From positions 1-42,334 of IMG/VR virus record IMGVR_UViG_3300031749_000010: a stretch of 42,334 bases of DNA. The stretch is one strand, 5' to 3'. The translations under genes and the position numbers were made by a program. This DNA comes from a virus. Positions 25,012 to 33,161 of the stretch are shown piece after piece (positions within the stretch are counted from its first letter, which is position 1; the number at the start of each line of letters is the position of its first letter). The notes beneath the pieces are model-generated. The model was given only the letters and a program-made list of their open reading frames with translations, was not told the origin of the DNA and made no database searches.

Positions 25012-26172
25012 TCAGTCGCTCACAATGGTTTGCTCTACGATCTCCCGGTAGTTGTCCTCGTATTCTGCATTTTGATACGTCTTCTCTTGTGCCGTATAAC
25101 CGGCGATTCTGGCCTGGGACTCCGCCTCGTTGATCTCTATTTTGGCCCGGGAGCGGGCGGCAATGGCGATAGCCCTGGCCAGGCCTACCCCGTATCTCTC
25201 TGAACCTTCTTCTACGGCTTTCTGGAAGATAGTTTCTACCTCCTTCTTGGCCACCATTAGGTCTGCCTTGGCATTATCAACTCTAAGGGCTTCCAGAGTC
25301 TTTTGCCCTTCCAATAAACGCCAAACTTCTGCCTGCAAGGCGGCTTCCGTGTCCCGGCGAATATTTTCCACCAGAGACCGCCGCTCCCACAAACTTAGCA
25401 TGTCATCCAGGTTTCGCTGGATATATTCTCTGGCCTCCTGGATTTCCGCCTTTTCCACCCCCAAACGGATGCCCGCCAAACAGCGGGTGATGATGTCCGC
25501 CATAATCATGGCAATGTCCGAATTCAGCGTGGCTTTTTCCGCCTCGGTCATCACCACCTCCAACTCCTCCTGAACCACCCGCAATTCCGCTTGTTCGGCT
25601 TCAATTTCGGCGGTGAGAGCCCGGATATTGGCCCGAGCAACCTCTATCTGGGTCCTGGCCTTCTCCGCCTCCAATTGCTTCTGATCCACCATTTCGAAAA
25701 ACACTCGGGCATAAATATCCTGACCCTGCAATTCTGCTTTCTTGGCGGCCAGTTCCGCCTGGAGCCGCTCCACTTCAACCTGTTCTTTTTCCACCTCAGC
25801 CGCGTATTCCCGAGCGGCCATAATGAATTGTTTTACTTTGGCGTCATACTCCTGGACGGCCAGGACCAAAAGGTCGGCGGCGTGCTTGATGGCCAGGGCT
25901 TGCCTTTGGGCTTCAATCCTGGCCAAGGAGTTTTTGCGGTCTTGGGTCACTTCCGCCAAGTCGGCTTCGTGCAGGAGGTTGCGCTGCGCAACGGACGCCT
26001 CCAGTTCGGCGTCGATAATGGCCAGAAACTGTTTCGTGCCTCCGATGCTGATGAGGTTTTCCAAGTCCTCGACTTCCGGCAAGCCCAGACCAAGCAGGTC
26101 AAAACTCTGCCAAATGGCCCTATCCCGGCGGTCGGTGCGGTCCCGTAAGTTTGTTATCCGTGAATCGGCCAT
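25012..26172 (-). CDS. long coiled-coil virion protein B
   Basis: This 386-residue protein is almost entirely Ala, Glu, Lys, Arg, Leu and Gln, with continuous heptads from about residue 50 to 365 (VEVERLQAELAAKKAELQ, LTAEIEAEQAELRVVQEELE). There is no membrane segment and very little Pro or Gly. It and the next gene upstream form a tandem of two similar-size coiled-coil proteins between the fibre genes and the internal-protein block. Such rods could be ejection-conduit proteins, as T7 gp14/gp15 are proposed to be, or tail rods. No family is recognised. The alanine-rich composition would also suit an extended helical bundle. Confidence 0.6.
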   Translation of the reverse strand: MADSRITNLRDRTDRRDRAIWQSFDLLGLGLPEVEDLENLISIGGTKQFLAIIDAELEASVAQRNLLHEADLAEVTQDRKNSLARIEAQRQALAIKHAADLLVLAVQEYDAKVKQFIMAAREYAAEVEKEQVEVERLQAELAAKKAELQGQDIYARVFFEMVDQKQLEAEKARTQIEVARANIRALTAEIEAEQAELRVVQEELEVVMTEAEKATLNSDIAMIMADIITRCLAGIRLGVEKAEIQEAREYIQRNLDDMLSLWERRSLVENIRRDTEAALQAEVWRLLEGQKTLEALRVDNAKADLMVAKKEVETIFQKAVEEGSERYGVGLARAIAIAARSRAKIEINEAESQARIAGYTAQEKTYQNAEYEDNYREIVEQTIVSD

Positions 26173-26176
26173 ATCC

Positions 26177-27391
26177 TTACCCCGAGTGGATCACCTGTTT
26201 CTCTATAATTTGCTTCACGATGTGATTGGTCTTCCGGTTGGCGCTGGCGGTGATGGCGGCGACATGGGCTTCACCTACTGACCCCGCGGCGCTGGACAGG
26301 GCGCCACCCTCACTCAGGGCAGCCTGTGTTTCCGCAGCATATGCACTAAGGTCCCCCAGGCTGTCGAGTTTGACTTTGATGGCAGAGGCCCGTGCCCCAG
26401 CCCCGGCTTTCTCCAGGCTCGTCTTCGTTTGCAAGTCGAGGACCAACCGTCGCACATGTTCTTCATAGTCCGTCAGCATCCTCCTGGCTTGGTTCCGGAA
26501 TAGTTCCGTCAAGCGGTCGGCCCGCACATACTCCAACTTAGCCTGTTCATAAAGTGCTTCCGCCAGTTGAATATCATGATCCGCTTCATGCTTTGTCCGG
26601 GTCACATTCACCTTTTCATAACCCAGGAGTTCCAACTCTTTCTTATCTTCCGTCTCCTTTATGATCGCTTCGGCCTGCTGATTCCTGGCAGCCGCTTTTT
26701 GCAGATAGAGAGGGATCATAGCCTTTTTTATTTCGGCCACACTGCGGCTGGCATCGACCACCCGCGTCAGGGCCTCAGCCTTTTTCTTCTCAGAAACCAG
26801 GACCTGACGCTCCGCTTCCACAATGAAGCTGAGGTAATCAAGGGTGGACAGCTTGACCTCCGCGGTGCGGACCTTCTCCCGGATGAGCAGACCTTCCGCA
26901 TTAAGATTTTGTCCTTCGGCGATGATCTGTAATTTCTTCCAGTAGTTGACCTGCCGCTCCACTTGGGCCTTTTCCAAGATGATGCGGGCTTGGTGCTTGT
27001 CAGTCTCGGCATTCATCCGGTCAATCCGGGCCCGGTATTCGTCTAAGCTGGCGCTTTTCTGGGCCTCGAACAGACGATAAGCGTTTTCCAGGGCGTTCCG
27101 GTAAGCCTCGGCATCCACCTTGAGAAGCCTGAGAATGTATTTCTGTTCCGTTTCATCGTCTTTGGCCAGCATTTCCCGCCGGACTTTGTAAATCTCCCCA
27201 TTCGCTTTGGCGAGTTCATTTTTGGCCTCCCGGGAAGCTTCCACCAGGGCCAGCCGGAAAATGCCGGGCGGCGCCATAAAGCCCCGGGCCGCGGCCTCAG
27301 CCATGGCCTTATCTGTCGCTTGCCGGTGCTTCTCCGTGACGGCGCTCACCGCCAGTGCCCATCTGGCTGATTCATTCTCATCGTAGGTCAT
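26177..27391 (-). CDS. long coiled-coil virion protein A
   Basis: This 404-residue protein is predicted helical over about residues 10-345 (AKANGEIYKVRREMLAKDDE, VERQVNYWKKLQIIAEGQN). An Ala/Gly/Ser-rich segment follows (about 350-385: AALSEGGALSSAAGSVGEA) and then a short helical tail. The start at 27391 is preferred because GAGGGG lies upstream; the in-frame TTG at 27415 has no Shine-Dalgarno. It is followed after four bases by coiled-coil protein B. The small-residue segment before the C-terminus could be a membrane-active or flexible element. The function is unknown; a structural or ejection role is inferred from place and composition. Confidence 0.6.
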   Translation of the reverse strand: MTYDENESARWALAVSAVTEKHRQATDKAMAEAAARGFMAPPGIFRLALVEASREAKNELAKANGEIYKVRREMLAKDDETEQKYILRLLKVDAEAYRNALENAYRLFEAQKSASLDEYRARIDRMNAETDKHQARIILEKAQVERQVNYWKKLQIIAEGQNLNAEGLLIREKVRTAEVKLSTLDYLSFIVEAERQVLVSEKKKAEALTRVVDASRSVAEIKKAMIPLYLQKAAARNQQAEAIIKETEDKKELELLGYEKVNVTRTKHEADHDIQLAEALYEQAKLEYVRADRLTELFRNQARRMLTDYEEHVRRLVLDLQTKTSLEKAGAGARASAIKVKLDSLGDLSAYAAETQAALSEGGALSSAAGSVGEAHVAAITASANRKTNHIVKQIIEKQVIHSG

Positions 27392-27440
27392 GAAACCGCC
27401 CCTCAATGACACCAATCGCCCTTATCGAGCCCAGGCCAGG

Positions 27441-29648
27441 TTACCTGTTCGCCAGCACAATCAGGTCGATTTGCGTTTGATCGAGCCGGGTGAAATCAGA
27501 AATTTCCACAGTGACTATCTTGTCTTCCACTTCCCGGCTCACTTCGTATCGTCCCCGGCTCTTTCGGTAATAACCTTCTTTCCCCTTTGTTTTCCCTGCA
27601 ACCCTGACTTCGGCATCGCCACAATCGCCGAGTTGCAGGAATCGGAGGCGCTTGAAGTTGTCGAGGCCGAATGTCGTCGGCCCGATTCTGACGCCTGGAT
27701 GAAAAGGTTTGCCATCGTCATCGGCGCCCTCCAGCACGTAAATCCCATCGTCCCGGGCCGCCAGCATCCTGCCCCGGTGGCTGGCATAGGAATTGAAGGA
27801 AAAGTTGCTGTAAAGGCTGGGTTCAAAGGTATAACCGTGCAGGGCGATGGTGTAAAAAGCCTCCGCCGCCTCTTCACCCTGGCCCTCCAGGATAATTCCC
27901 CCCACGGCCACATGGTCGAATATTTCCGGATAGTCCCAGAGAACACCGCAGGCGCCGCCTACCCTGATCTTGCCGAAATTCGTCTCATGCTCGAAGACGG
28001 TCGGGAGTTCCGGGTAATCCACCAGGGGCGCGCCGCTCAGTTCCAGGGAAACCTGTGTGGTCACCTCCAGAACGTCAACATCAAGCCCCGGCTCGACGAA
28101 TTCCACCGCCGGCACCTGGACCGGCCCCACCTTGGCGGCAACCACCGTGGTGTATTCTGTGATGAGGTCTTGCGGAGAGAGGTAAGTCGGAGATGTTGAA
28201 CCCGTCAAGCGGACGCCGCCCCGCGTCTCCACTGCCATATCCCGAGGGGACGGTGTGAAGTGTTGCGCCGACGAGGACCCGCCCAGAAGAATCTCTACCT
28301 TGGCGGTATAATCCTCCACGGGGATTTCCGGCCATTCCACCACCGGCTCGCCGCCCACAGCAGGCCCGCCCTGGGAATCCACCAGCAACTCCCCAGGTTT
28401 ACTATGCACCACCGTTGTGCGGCCCCCGACTTTGAGGTCAGGGTTGATGTCAAATGTATCTTCGGCGCAAAGAGAAACTTCCTTGGCGGTCGGGTCTATG
28501 ACCAGGGGAATGTCGCCGAGGACCACATAGAAGGGCGGGTCCTCCGATAGCCAGGAGAAATCCACCAGGCCGTAGCCGGTGAGTGAATCCCACCCAATTA
28601 CTGGCATCCGGACAGTTGGGGTGGGAAGAATTTCAATGTTTACCTCAGCAGTTGCAACGCGTACCGGGCAGGAGACTTCGGCCTCTGGCAGGATTTCTAT
28701 GAGAGGAGTAGCGGTGTAAAGCCGGTCCCAGATGGTGACGGGGGCGGGAGTCAGGCTTACCGTTACCAACTCAATAGCGACAAACTCTCCCGCCGTTTGA
28801 AATAGCGTTAAGGTTTGCGCTGGGTCAAGTGAGATCGTAGCCGCCGCATCTTTGGTGAATTCCCTTGTCGCAGCCGTGCTTGAAGGGTCAAGTGCTACTG
28901 TGACTGTGACCTGTGTGGTATATTGCCCAGGGGGCGTGGGAACATATTCAACCTGAGCAAAGACTTGTGAGACATCGATGTGAGAGGGGACTTGATATTC
29001 AACTTGGGCGTTGGCTTGGGAGACTCTGATATCATTAATGAATGTGATATTGGCGCTGAACTCAATCCAGGGGTTGTAGTCTGACGTGGTGCTTTCGTCT
29101 TCCGGCAGGTCTGCGGCCGCGGCATCTCCGAAGCGGTGGTAGGCATTATACCCGGAACTCACCACGTTGAAGGAGCGCGTGCCAATTTCCACCACAATGC
29201 GGTCCCCGGCTTGGGCATTAACCGATGTGATCGCCACATTAGGCGGGAAATATCTGTTGGTTAAAGAGGTGGCATATTCTGAGGAGAGGGACGCCGGGAA
29301 ATAGGACAGCAGGGTGCCCCGCACCGTGCCGCCGTCACTGGAGACTATCTTGATAATAATGGCGGCGCAGTAATCCATCGCCGCGTTGTCTTCATAACAT
29401 CGTATCTGCCCCTTGACATAGCCGCTGATAGTCTGGGCCTCAAGTGGTTCAGAGATATATTGCCGCGTCAGGAAATCATACGGAGCAGTGGTGACATTTT
29501 CGTAAGAGGTTTTGGTGGTGAGGGCGCTGTTTACCCTGAACGTCACCATGCCCCGCCGGTCAGCGTCAGCAGTCCTCTCCCACTCGCTGGAATATGCTGG
29601 CGTTATTGTTGTGCTTAAACTTGAGGGGAGATAAAAGCGGGTGGGCAT
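27441..29648 (-). CDS. large beta-rich tail/surface protein
   Basis: This 735-residue protein is predicted almost wholly beta. Residues about 1-205 look like a jelly-roll or carbohydrate-binding-type domain (TISGYVKGQIRCYEDNA, RIVVEIGTRSF). Residues about 210-580 are strand-turn units that repeat a loose pattern of short valine/threonine strands and Pro-rich turns (VTVALDPSST, ATISLDPAQT, VTVSLTPAPV, VNIEILPTPT). The C-terminal 150 residues form a distinct domain (HGYTFEPSLYSNFSF, DDGIYVLEGADDDG, GRYEVSREVEDK). The organisation suits an elongated fibre or tail hub. It directly follows the lectin-like gene after 12 bases. The exact role in adsorption is unknown. Confidence 0.6.
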   Translation of the reverse strand: MPTRFYLPSSLSTTITPAYSSEWERTADADRRGMVTFRVNSALTTKTSYENVTTAPYDFLTRQYISEPLEAQTISGYVKGQIRCYEDNAAMDYCAAIIIKIVSSDGGTVRGTLLSYFPASLSSEYATSLTNRYFPPNVAITSVNAQAGDRIVVEIGTRSFNVVSSGYNAYHRFGDAAAADLPEDESTTSDYNPWIEFSANITFINDIRVSQANAQVEYQVPSHIDVSQVFAQVEYVPTPPGQYTTQVTVTVALDPSSTAATREFTKDAAATISLDPAQTLTLFQTAGEFVAIELVTVSLTPAPVTIWDRLYTATPLIEILPEAEVSCPVRVATAEVNIEILPTPTVRMPVIGWDSLTGYGLVDFSWLSEDPPFYVVLGDIPLVIDPTAKEVSLCAEDTFDINPDLKVGGRTTVVHSKPGELLVDSQGGPAVGGEPVVEWPEIPVEDYTAKVEILLGGSSSAQHFTPSPRDMAVETRGGVRLTGSTSPTYLSPQDLITEYTTVVAAKVGPVQVPAVEFVEPGLDVDVLEVTTQVSLELSGAPLVDYPELPTVFEHETNFGKIRVGGACGVLWDYPEIFDHVAVGGIILEGQGEEAAEAFYTIALHGYTFEPSLYSNFSFNSYASHRGRMLAARDDGIYVLEGADDDGKPFHPGVRIGPTTFGLDNFKRLRFLQLGDCGDAEVRVAGKTKGKEGYYRKSRGRYEVSREVEDKIVTVEISDFTRLDQTQIDLIVLANR

Positions 29649-29660
29649 CCCGGCCTTCTC

Positions 29661-30641
29661 TTAGGCAACGGCATTCATGCCGAATTCGGCGGCGTTCACT
29701 TCCGACACAGTCCAGGCCGCGCTGGTGTTGGGGTTGAGTTGCCAGATGTTAAACAAGCTTTTTGGGTTGACATAGGGCACCGCCATGCTGCTGCTAAAAT
29801 AGTTGGTGCCGCCGGACCTCACCGCCAATTGCAGGTTCTGGGGTGTGGGCGCGCCATTCTTTATCGTCCGGGCCTGCAACTGGACACACTTGACCTCTTC
29901 GATGGAGCCGGTGAGGTCGCTGAAGATGTAAAGGTCCAGAGCGCCATTGGAATTAGTGGAAACATAATCATTATCATTAGCTGGGATTTCATCTACGCAG
30001 TCCCAATTGGAGCCGGATGAGGGGTTCCATTGCGTGGAGTTACCGGCCGCCGTCGGCTTAATGCCCTGAATGCAGGTTTGCCCAGGGAAAGATGCATTGT
30101 CGATAACAATGTTGTCATAATAAGCGTAACAACATGTGCCTGAGAATTTTGTGCCAAAACATATATTATCAATAGTAGTTGGCCCAGGTGTGGTGTCGCC
30201 GGTATAATCTATATCGGTTACACCATTTACCTTCACAACCCATCTGCCACCAGAATCTGCTGCCTTTAAATATACCTCTATAAGATAAGTTGTGTCGGTG
30301 TTAATTGAAGTGGTTCCTGTGGCAAGGATAGTCCCGGAGTAACTTCCGAGCCTTGCTGAAAATAGATTAGATCCCAATGTGAGGGTGCCAATTACTGTAG
30401 ATGAGTTATAAAACGCCATCAATACATTAGTGAGCGTGGAAGTTGATCTAAACCTAAACGCAACATAATATTCAGATGATGCTGGGACATTTTTAGCAAC
30501 ATGCGCATTATTTGTGGTATTAATATACACGTTATAATTACCATCCATTCCTGATTGTGCTGCCGTAACCGACGCGCCGGCACTTCCATCCCACAAGCCC
30601 AGATCGCCAGATTCAAACCCGTCAATAAAGACCCGCGCCAT
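29661..30641 (-). CDS. lectin-like (LamG/ConA-fold) fibre protein
   Basis: This 326-residue protein begins with FIDGFESGDLGLWDG, a common opening of laminin-G/concanavalin-like domains in phage surface proteins. The beta-sandwich pattern continues to about residue 185 (YYVAFRFRS, TYLIEVYLKAADSG, AYYDNIVID). The second half (about 190-326) is another beta-rich domain with no name I can give (LDLYIFSDLTGSIEEVKCVQ). Such domains usually bind host polysaccharide or decorate a fibre tip, so a receptor-binding role is likely. It has a strong GAGGAGG Shine-Dalgarno, just after a perfect inverted repeat. Confidence 0.65.
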   Translation of the reverse strand: MARVFIDGFESGDLGLWDGSAGASVTAAQSGMDGNYNVYINTTNNAHVAKNVPASSEYYVAFRFRSTSTLTNVLMAFYNSSTVIGTLTLGSNLFSARLGSYSGTILATGTTSINTDTTYLIEVYLKAADSGGRWVVKVNGVTDIDYTGDTTPGPTTIDNICFGTKFSGTCCYAYYDNIVIDNASFPGQTCIQGIKPTAAGNSTQWNPSSGSNWDCVDEIPANDNDYVSTNSNGALDLYIFSDLTGSIEEVKCVQLQARTIKNGAPTPQNLQLAVRSGGTNYFSSSMAVPYVNPKSLFNIWQLNPNTSAAWTVSEVNAAEFGMNAVA

Positions 30642-30656
30642 GTCCTACCTCCTCTT

Positions 30657-30678
30657 GGGAGGCATAATCATGCCTCCC
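30657..30678. repeat. perfect 9-bp inverted repeat before the lectin-like gene
   Basis: GGGAGGCAT (30657-30665) and ATGCCTCCC (30670-30678) form a perfect nine-pair stem with a four-base loop. On the minus strand it lies between the stop codon of the preceding gene and the Shine-Dalgarno of the lectin-like gene, without a following T-run. On the plus strand it is followed by TTTCTTTG (30679-30686). It is likely an mRNA stabiliser or processing site, or an attenuator of antisense transcription. Confidence 0.6.
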
Positions 30679-30688
30679 TTTCTTTGTC

Positions 30689-31087
30689 TTAGGCCGCGGT
30701 AATCTTAACCGTCACCTTTACCGCGCCGCCATCCGGCACGTTGTAGGGGCCGTCCGAAAACTGGCCCACCGCATAGACCTTGCCGGACGTGCCGGAAGGT
30801 GCGTTGCACAGGAACCAGCCATAGACATTGCCCCAGGCGCCTCCGGAGCAGGAAAAGGTTTTCTGGGTATGTGTAGCGAGGTCTGCCGATACCGTCCAAT
30901 CGTTATCCAATAGCTGTATGCGGTTGTAGCCATTTCCAGATGGTTCGGTCAGCCCTGAGAGGGTTATATCCTCCGCCGGTTCTGAAGAGGGAGCGGTATA
31001 GAGTCCCAAGTAAAATGAAGGCCTGGTCGTCCCCTTGAGAAAGACATTAAGGACTTCATTCTCGCCGTCATCACACCATTTGGACAT
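30689..31087 (-). CDS. small surface protein of the LGLY family, copy 3
   Basis: This 132-residue protein is one of three diverged members of a family in this window. Shared landmarks are an N-terminal GE-x-x-x-L helix, FYLGLYTAP, then EDITLSGLTE, GNGYNRIQL, WGNVYGWF and a C-terminal beta strand VKVTVKI. The fold is probably an all-beta sandwich. It has no signal or membrane segment. Position among fibre genes suggests a head or tail decoration or a fibre-base protein. Preceded by a short hairpin leader and GGAG. The closest relative is the adjacent gene at 31148-31549. Confidence 0.6.
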   Translation of the reverse strand: MSKWCDDGENEVLNVFLKGTTRPSFYLGLYTAPSSEPAEDITLSGLTEPSGNGYNRIQLLDNDWTVSADLATHTQKTFSCSGGAWGNVYGWFLCNAPSGTSGKVYAVGQFSDGPYNVPDGGAVKVTVKITAA

Positions 31088-31105
31088 ATTCTTGCTCCTT
31101 TCGTT

Positions 31106-31120
31106 GGGGCCAAAAGCCCC
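31106..31120. repeat. short hairpin in leader of LGLY copy 3
   Basis: GGGGC (31106-31110) and GCCCC (31116-31120) flank a five-base loop in the 60-base gap between two LGLY genes. It is a weak stem without a clear T-run on the minus strand, and is similar in placement to the stronger repeat one gene further on. Confidence 0.3.
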
Positions 31121-31147
31121 CTATTTCTGAGACCGTCTTGCCGAGAC

Positions 31148-31549
31148 TCAGGATATGGTGATTTTGGGAATAATCTTGATCCCTTTCCCGTCGACAATAT
31201 TATATGGCGTGCCAAAGTGCTCAATTGCCACGAGTTTCCCACCTGTGCCTGTCAAGGTCGTGGTGATAAAGTAGCCGTAAATATTGCCCCAATCCCCGCC
31301 TTGAGCCAGGAAAGTCTGTTCGGCATAGGTGGCTTGGTTTCCGGAAATGGTCCAGGACCCCCTCGCCAGGCTTTTCCGGGCGTAGCCATATCCGGATATC
31401 TCCGTTAGGTCGGCTACAGTGATATTTTCATCAGGTTCCGCCGAGTTCTTGTAGAGCCCCAGATAGTAGGCCCCGTCCACCGCCAGGGACCCGAAGAGGA
31501 TTTGCAAGACCCGCGTTTCCCCTTCATCCATCCATTTGGCTACCGACAT
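31148..31549 (-). CDS. small surface protein of the LGLY family, copy 2
   Basis: This 133-residue protein is closely alignable by eye to the next gene: GETRVLQILFG, YYLGLYKNSAEPDENIT, GYGYARKSLARGSWTI, FLAQGGDWGNIYGYFIT and a closing strand IKIIPKITIS. It also shares GLYKN and YARKSLA with the longer protein at 34137-34832. The start lies inside the small HTH gene in another frame (26-base overlap), with GGCGGGG upstream as a probable Shine-Dalgarno. It is predicted to be a beta-rich structural or decoration protein; function unproven. Confidence 0.6.
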   Translation of the reverse strand: MSVAKWMDEGETRVLQILFGSLAVDGAYYLGLYKNSAEPDENITVADLTEISGYGYARKSLARGSWTISGNQATYAEQTFLAQGGDWGNIYGYFITTTLTGTGGKLVAIEHFGTPYNIVDGKGIKIIPKITIS

Positions 31550-31736
31550 GAATATCCCCGCCTTTTCCTGAAATCATGGCCAGAAGCGCCTGTCTTGGAA
31601 TCCTCTGATAACCTCTATCAGAGCAGGCTTCCACGACACCTTTTTTCAGCCACCTGAAAACCGTCCTGCGGCTGACTCCCAGAAGAATCGCCGCTTCGTC
31701 TGGCCGAAAACTCTCTTTGTTGGGAATTGACATCAT
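31524..31736 (-). CDS. small helix-turn-helix DNA-binding protein
   Basis: This 70-residue protein (or 69 if the second of two adjacent ATGs is used) has a clear HTH_17/excisionase-MerR-like core: FRPDEAAILLGVSRRTVFRWLKKG, then a wing-like YQRIPRQALLAMI. Such proteins act as excisionases or small regulators. Its place, 12 bases after the protease gene and overlapping the next structural gene, is odd for a regulator. It would be expressed late. It could adjust the switch between early and late expression or be a relic of a transferred module. Starts further upstream would run inside the protease gene. Confidence 0.7.
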   Translation of the reverse strand: MMSIPNKESFRPDEAAILLGVSRRTVFRWLKKGVVEACSDRGYQRIPRQALLAMISGKGGDIHVGSQMDG

Positions 31737-31747
31737 GGCAAAACCCC

Positions 31748-33160
31748 TTAAATGTCCCGGCAGTGTTCGGTTATCCACTGCCTGATCTCCAGGTTGGTTG
31801 CCAAGGGATACCAGGACTTCACGAGGGCCGCTCCCGCCGCCACGTGGGGGCAGGCCGCCGAAGTGCCGCTGGCGCACATGTAGCGTCCATTAGACCCGCT
31901 GACTTGGTAATCTTTATAGGTGTTCCCAGCCCACGGACCCACTATGTATCTACCCGGCGCCGCCAAATCCACCTCCGGCCCCCGGCTGGAGAAGTCCGGC
32001 ACATTGTCGTTATAGTCCGTGGCGGCTATTGCTATGCAGGAGTTATATCGGGCCGGGTAACCCACCGTATTATCTCCAGGGCCCTCATTGCCAGCCGACG
32101 CACAGACCACTAAACCAGCATACCAGGCAGCGTCGCAGGCTTGCTGTAACGCACTGGACCCTTGCGAGCCGCCCAGGCTCATGCTGATGATGTGCATCCC
32201 ATGGGTGCGGGCCCAATCAACGGCTGCGGCGACGTTGGCCAGAGAGCCGGACCCCTTGGCGTCCAATACCTTGCACACGTATAGCTCAATGCCCGGGGCG
32301 ATGCCTTTATAACTCCCGGCAAGTCCATTATGCTGTGCCGCGATGATGCCGCTACAGAAGGTGCCATGGTCATGATCGTCCACCGGGTTGTTGTTGTTTG
32401 CTATAAAATTCCAGCCTCCTTTGAAAACGCAGACTCCATCTTTCCAGAAACATTCATGGGACGACTTAATGCCGGTATCGATCACACAAAGCTTCACTCC
32501 TTGGCCGAAGATTCCTTTGGCCCAAGCGTTCTCGGGGTTAATTCGGTCCACGCCCCAATCAATATTGGTCTCGCTTGGATTGTAGACCGGAATCTCATTG
32601 GAGCAGATATAGGCCAAGGGATCGATTTCTACCCGCGCCACGGCGGGGTGTTTGCGCAGTTCCGCAATGGCGTCTTCGGTGAGGTCGGCAATGAACATGC
32701 GGTTGTCAAAGCCGAAGGTCCATTTCCGTTCTCCCCCGTAATCCCGGGCCAAATTGTTGGACATGACCATGAGTTCCCGGGGCAGGCCGGTCACCACCTG
32801 CTCTATGTTGAGATAAATGGTAACAGTTTGAACCAGAGGCTCTTTGGAAGCCAGATAGCCATTCTTGCAACTATAATTTTTGAGCAGTTTTCCAGCCACT
32901 TCCCAAGCGTAGGTTAGAGCCGGCACCCTGGGGCTGTTCACTATCTCTTCCTGCCCTTGGGTCAGCGCATCATAGACTTTGATGATTTCTCGATAGAGGT
33001 CAGGGTTTTTCTCCTTAACCTCTTTGAGCATTTGCCGCCAGCGCTCCTTGCCCAGTTGGCCCGCCACCAGGCTCCACAGGTCCCGGTCTCTTTGTCTCAG
33101 GGCTTGCAGAAGCTTGCTGAAATTAAGTTCTGTGCTTTCCCTGTCCTTTGGGCCGATCAT
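31748..33160 (-). CDS. subtilisin-like serine protease (S8 family)
   Basis: This 470-residue subtilase has a complete catalytic set: Asp228 (CVIDTGI), His265 (DHGTFCSG), oxyanion Asn358 (SAGNEGPG) and Ser434 (SGTSAACPH). Residues about 105-180 look like an I9-type propeptide/inhibitor domain (VTIYLNIEQ, FIADLTEDAIAELRKHPAVARVE). Residues 1-95 are an extra charged helical extension (QRDRDLWSLVAGQLGKERW). No signal peptide is visible. It lies between tail-type genes, two bases after the preceding stop and with GGAGG six bases before its ATG. Subtilases are not the usual capsid-maturation protease. It may process the giant protein or other virion proteins, act on the host surface, or be packaged. 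Enzyme class is secure, role is not. Confidence 0.88.
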   Translation of the reverse strand: MIGPKDRESTELNFSKLLQALRQRDRDLWSLVAGQLGKERWRQMLKEVKEKNPDLYREIIKVYDALTQGQEEIVNSPRVPALTYAWEVAGKLLKNYSCKNGYLASKEPLVQTVTIYLNIEQVVTGLPRELMVMSNNLARDYGGERKWTFGFDNRMFIADLTEDAIAELRKHPAVARVEIDPLAYICSNEIPVYNPSETNIDWGVDRINPENAWAKGIFGQGVKLCVIDTGIKSSHECFWKDGVCVFKGGWNFIANNNNPVDDHDHGTFCSGIIAAQHNGLAGSYKGIAPGIELYVCKVLDAKGSGSLANVAAAVDWARTHGMHIISMSLGGSQGSSALQQACDAAWYAGLVVCASAGNEGPGDNTVGYPARYNSCIAIAATDYNDNVPDFSSRGPEVDLAAPGRYIVGPWAGNTYKDYQVSGSNGRYMCASGTSAACPHVAAGAALVKSWYPLATNLEIRQWITEHCRDI

Positions 33161-33161
33161 C

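Noticed and set aside
27392-27415. TTG start for coiled-coil protein A
   Set aside because: No Shine-Dalgarno before it; the ATG at 27391 has GAGGGG at good spacing.
31737-31877. Longer start for the small HTH protein
   Set aside because: It would place 47 residues inside the end of the protease gene with no homologous sense; two adjacent ATGs at 31736 and 31733 fit the HTH family.
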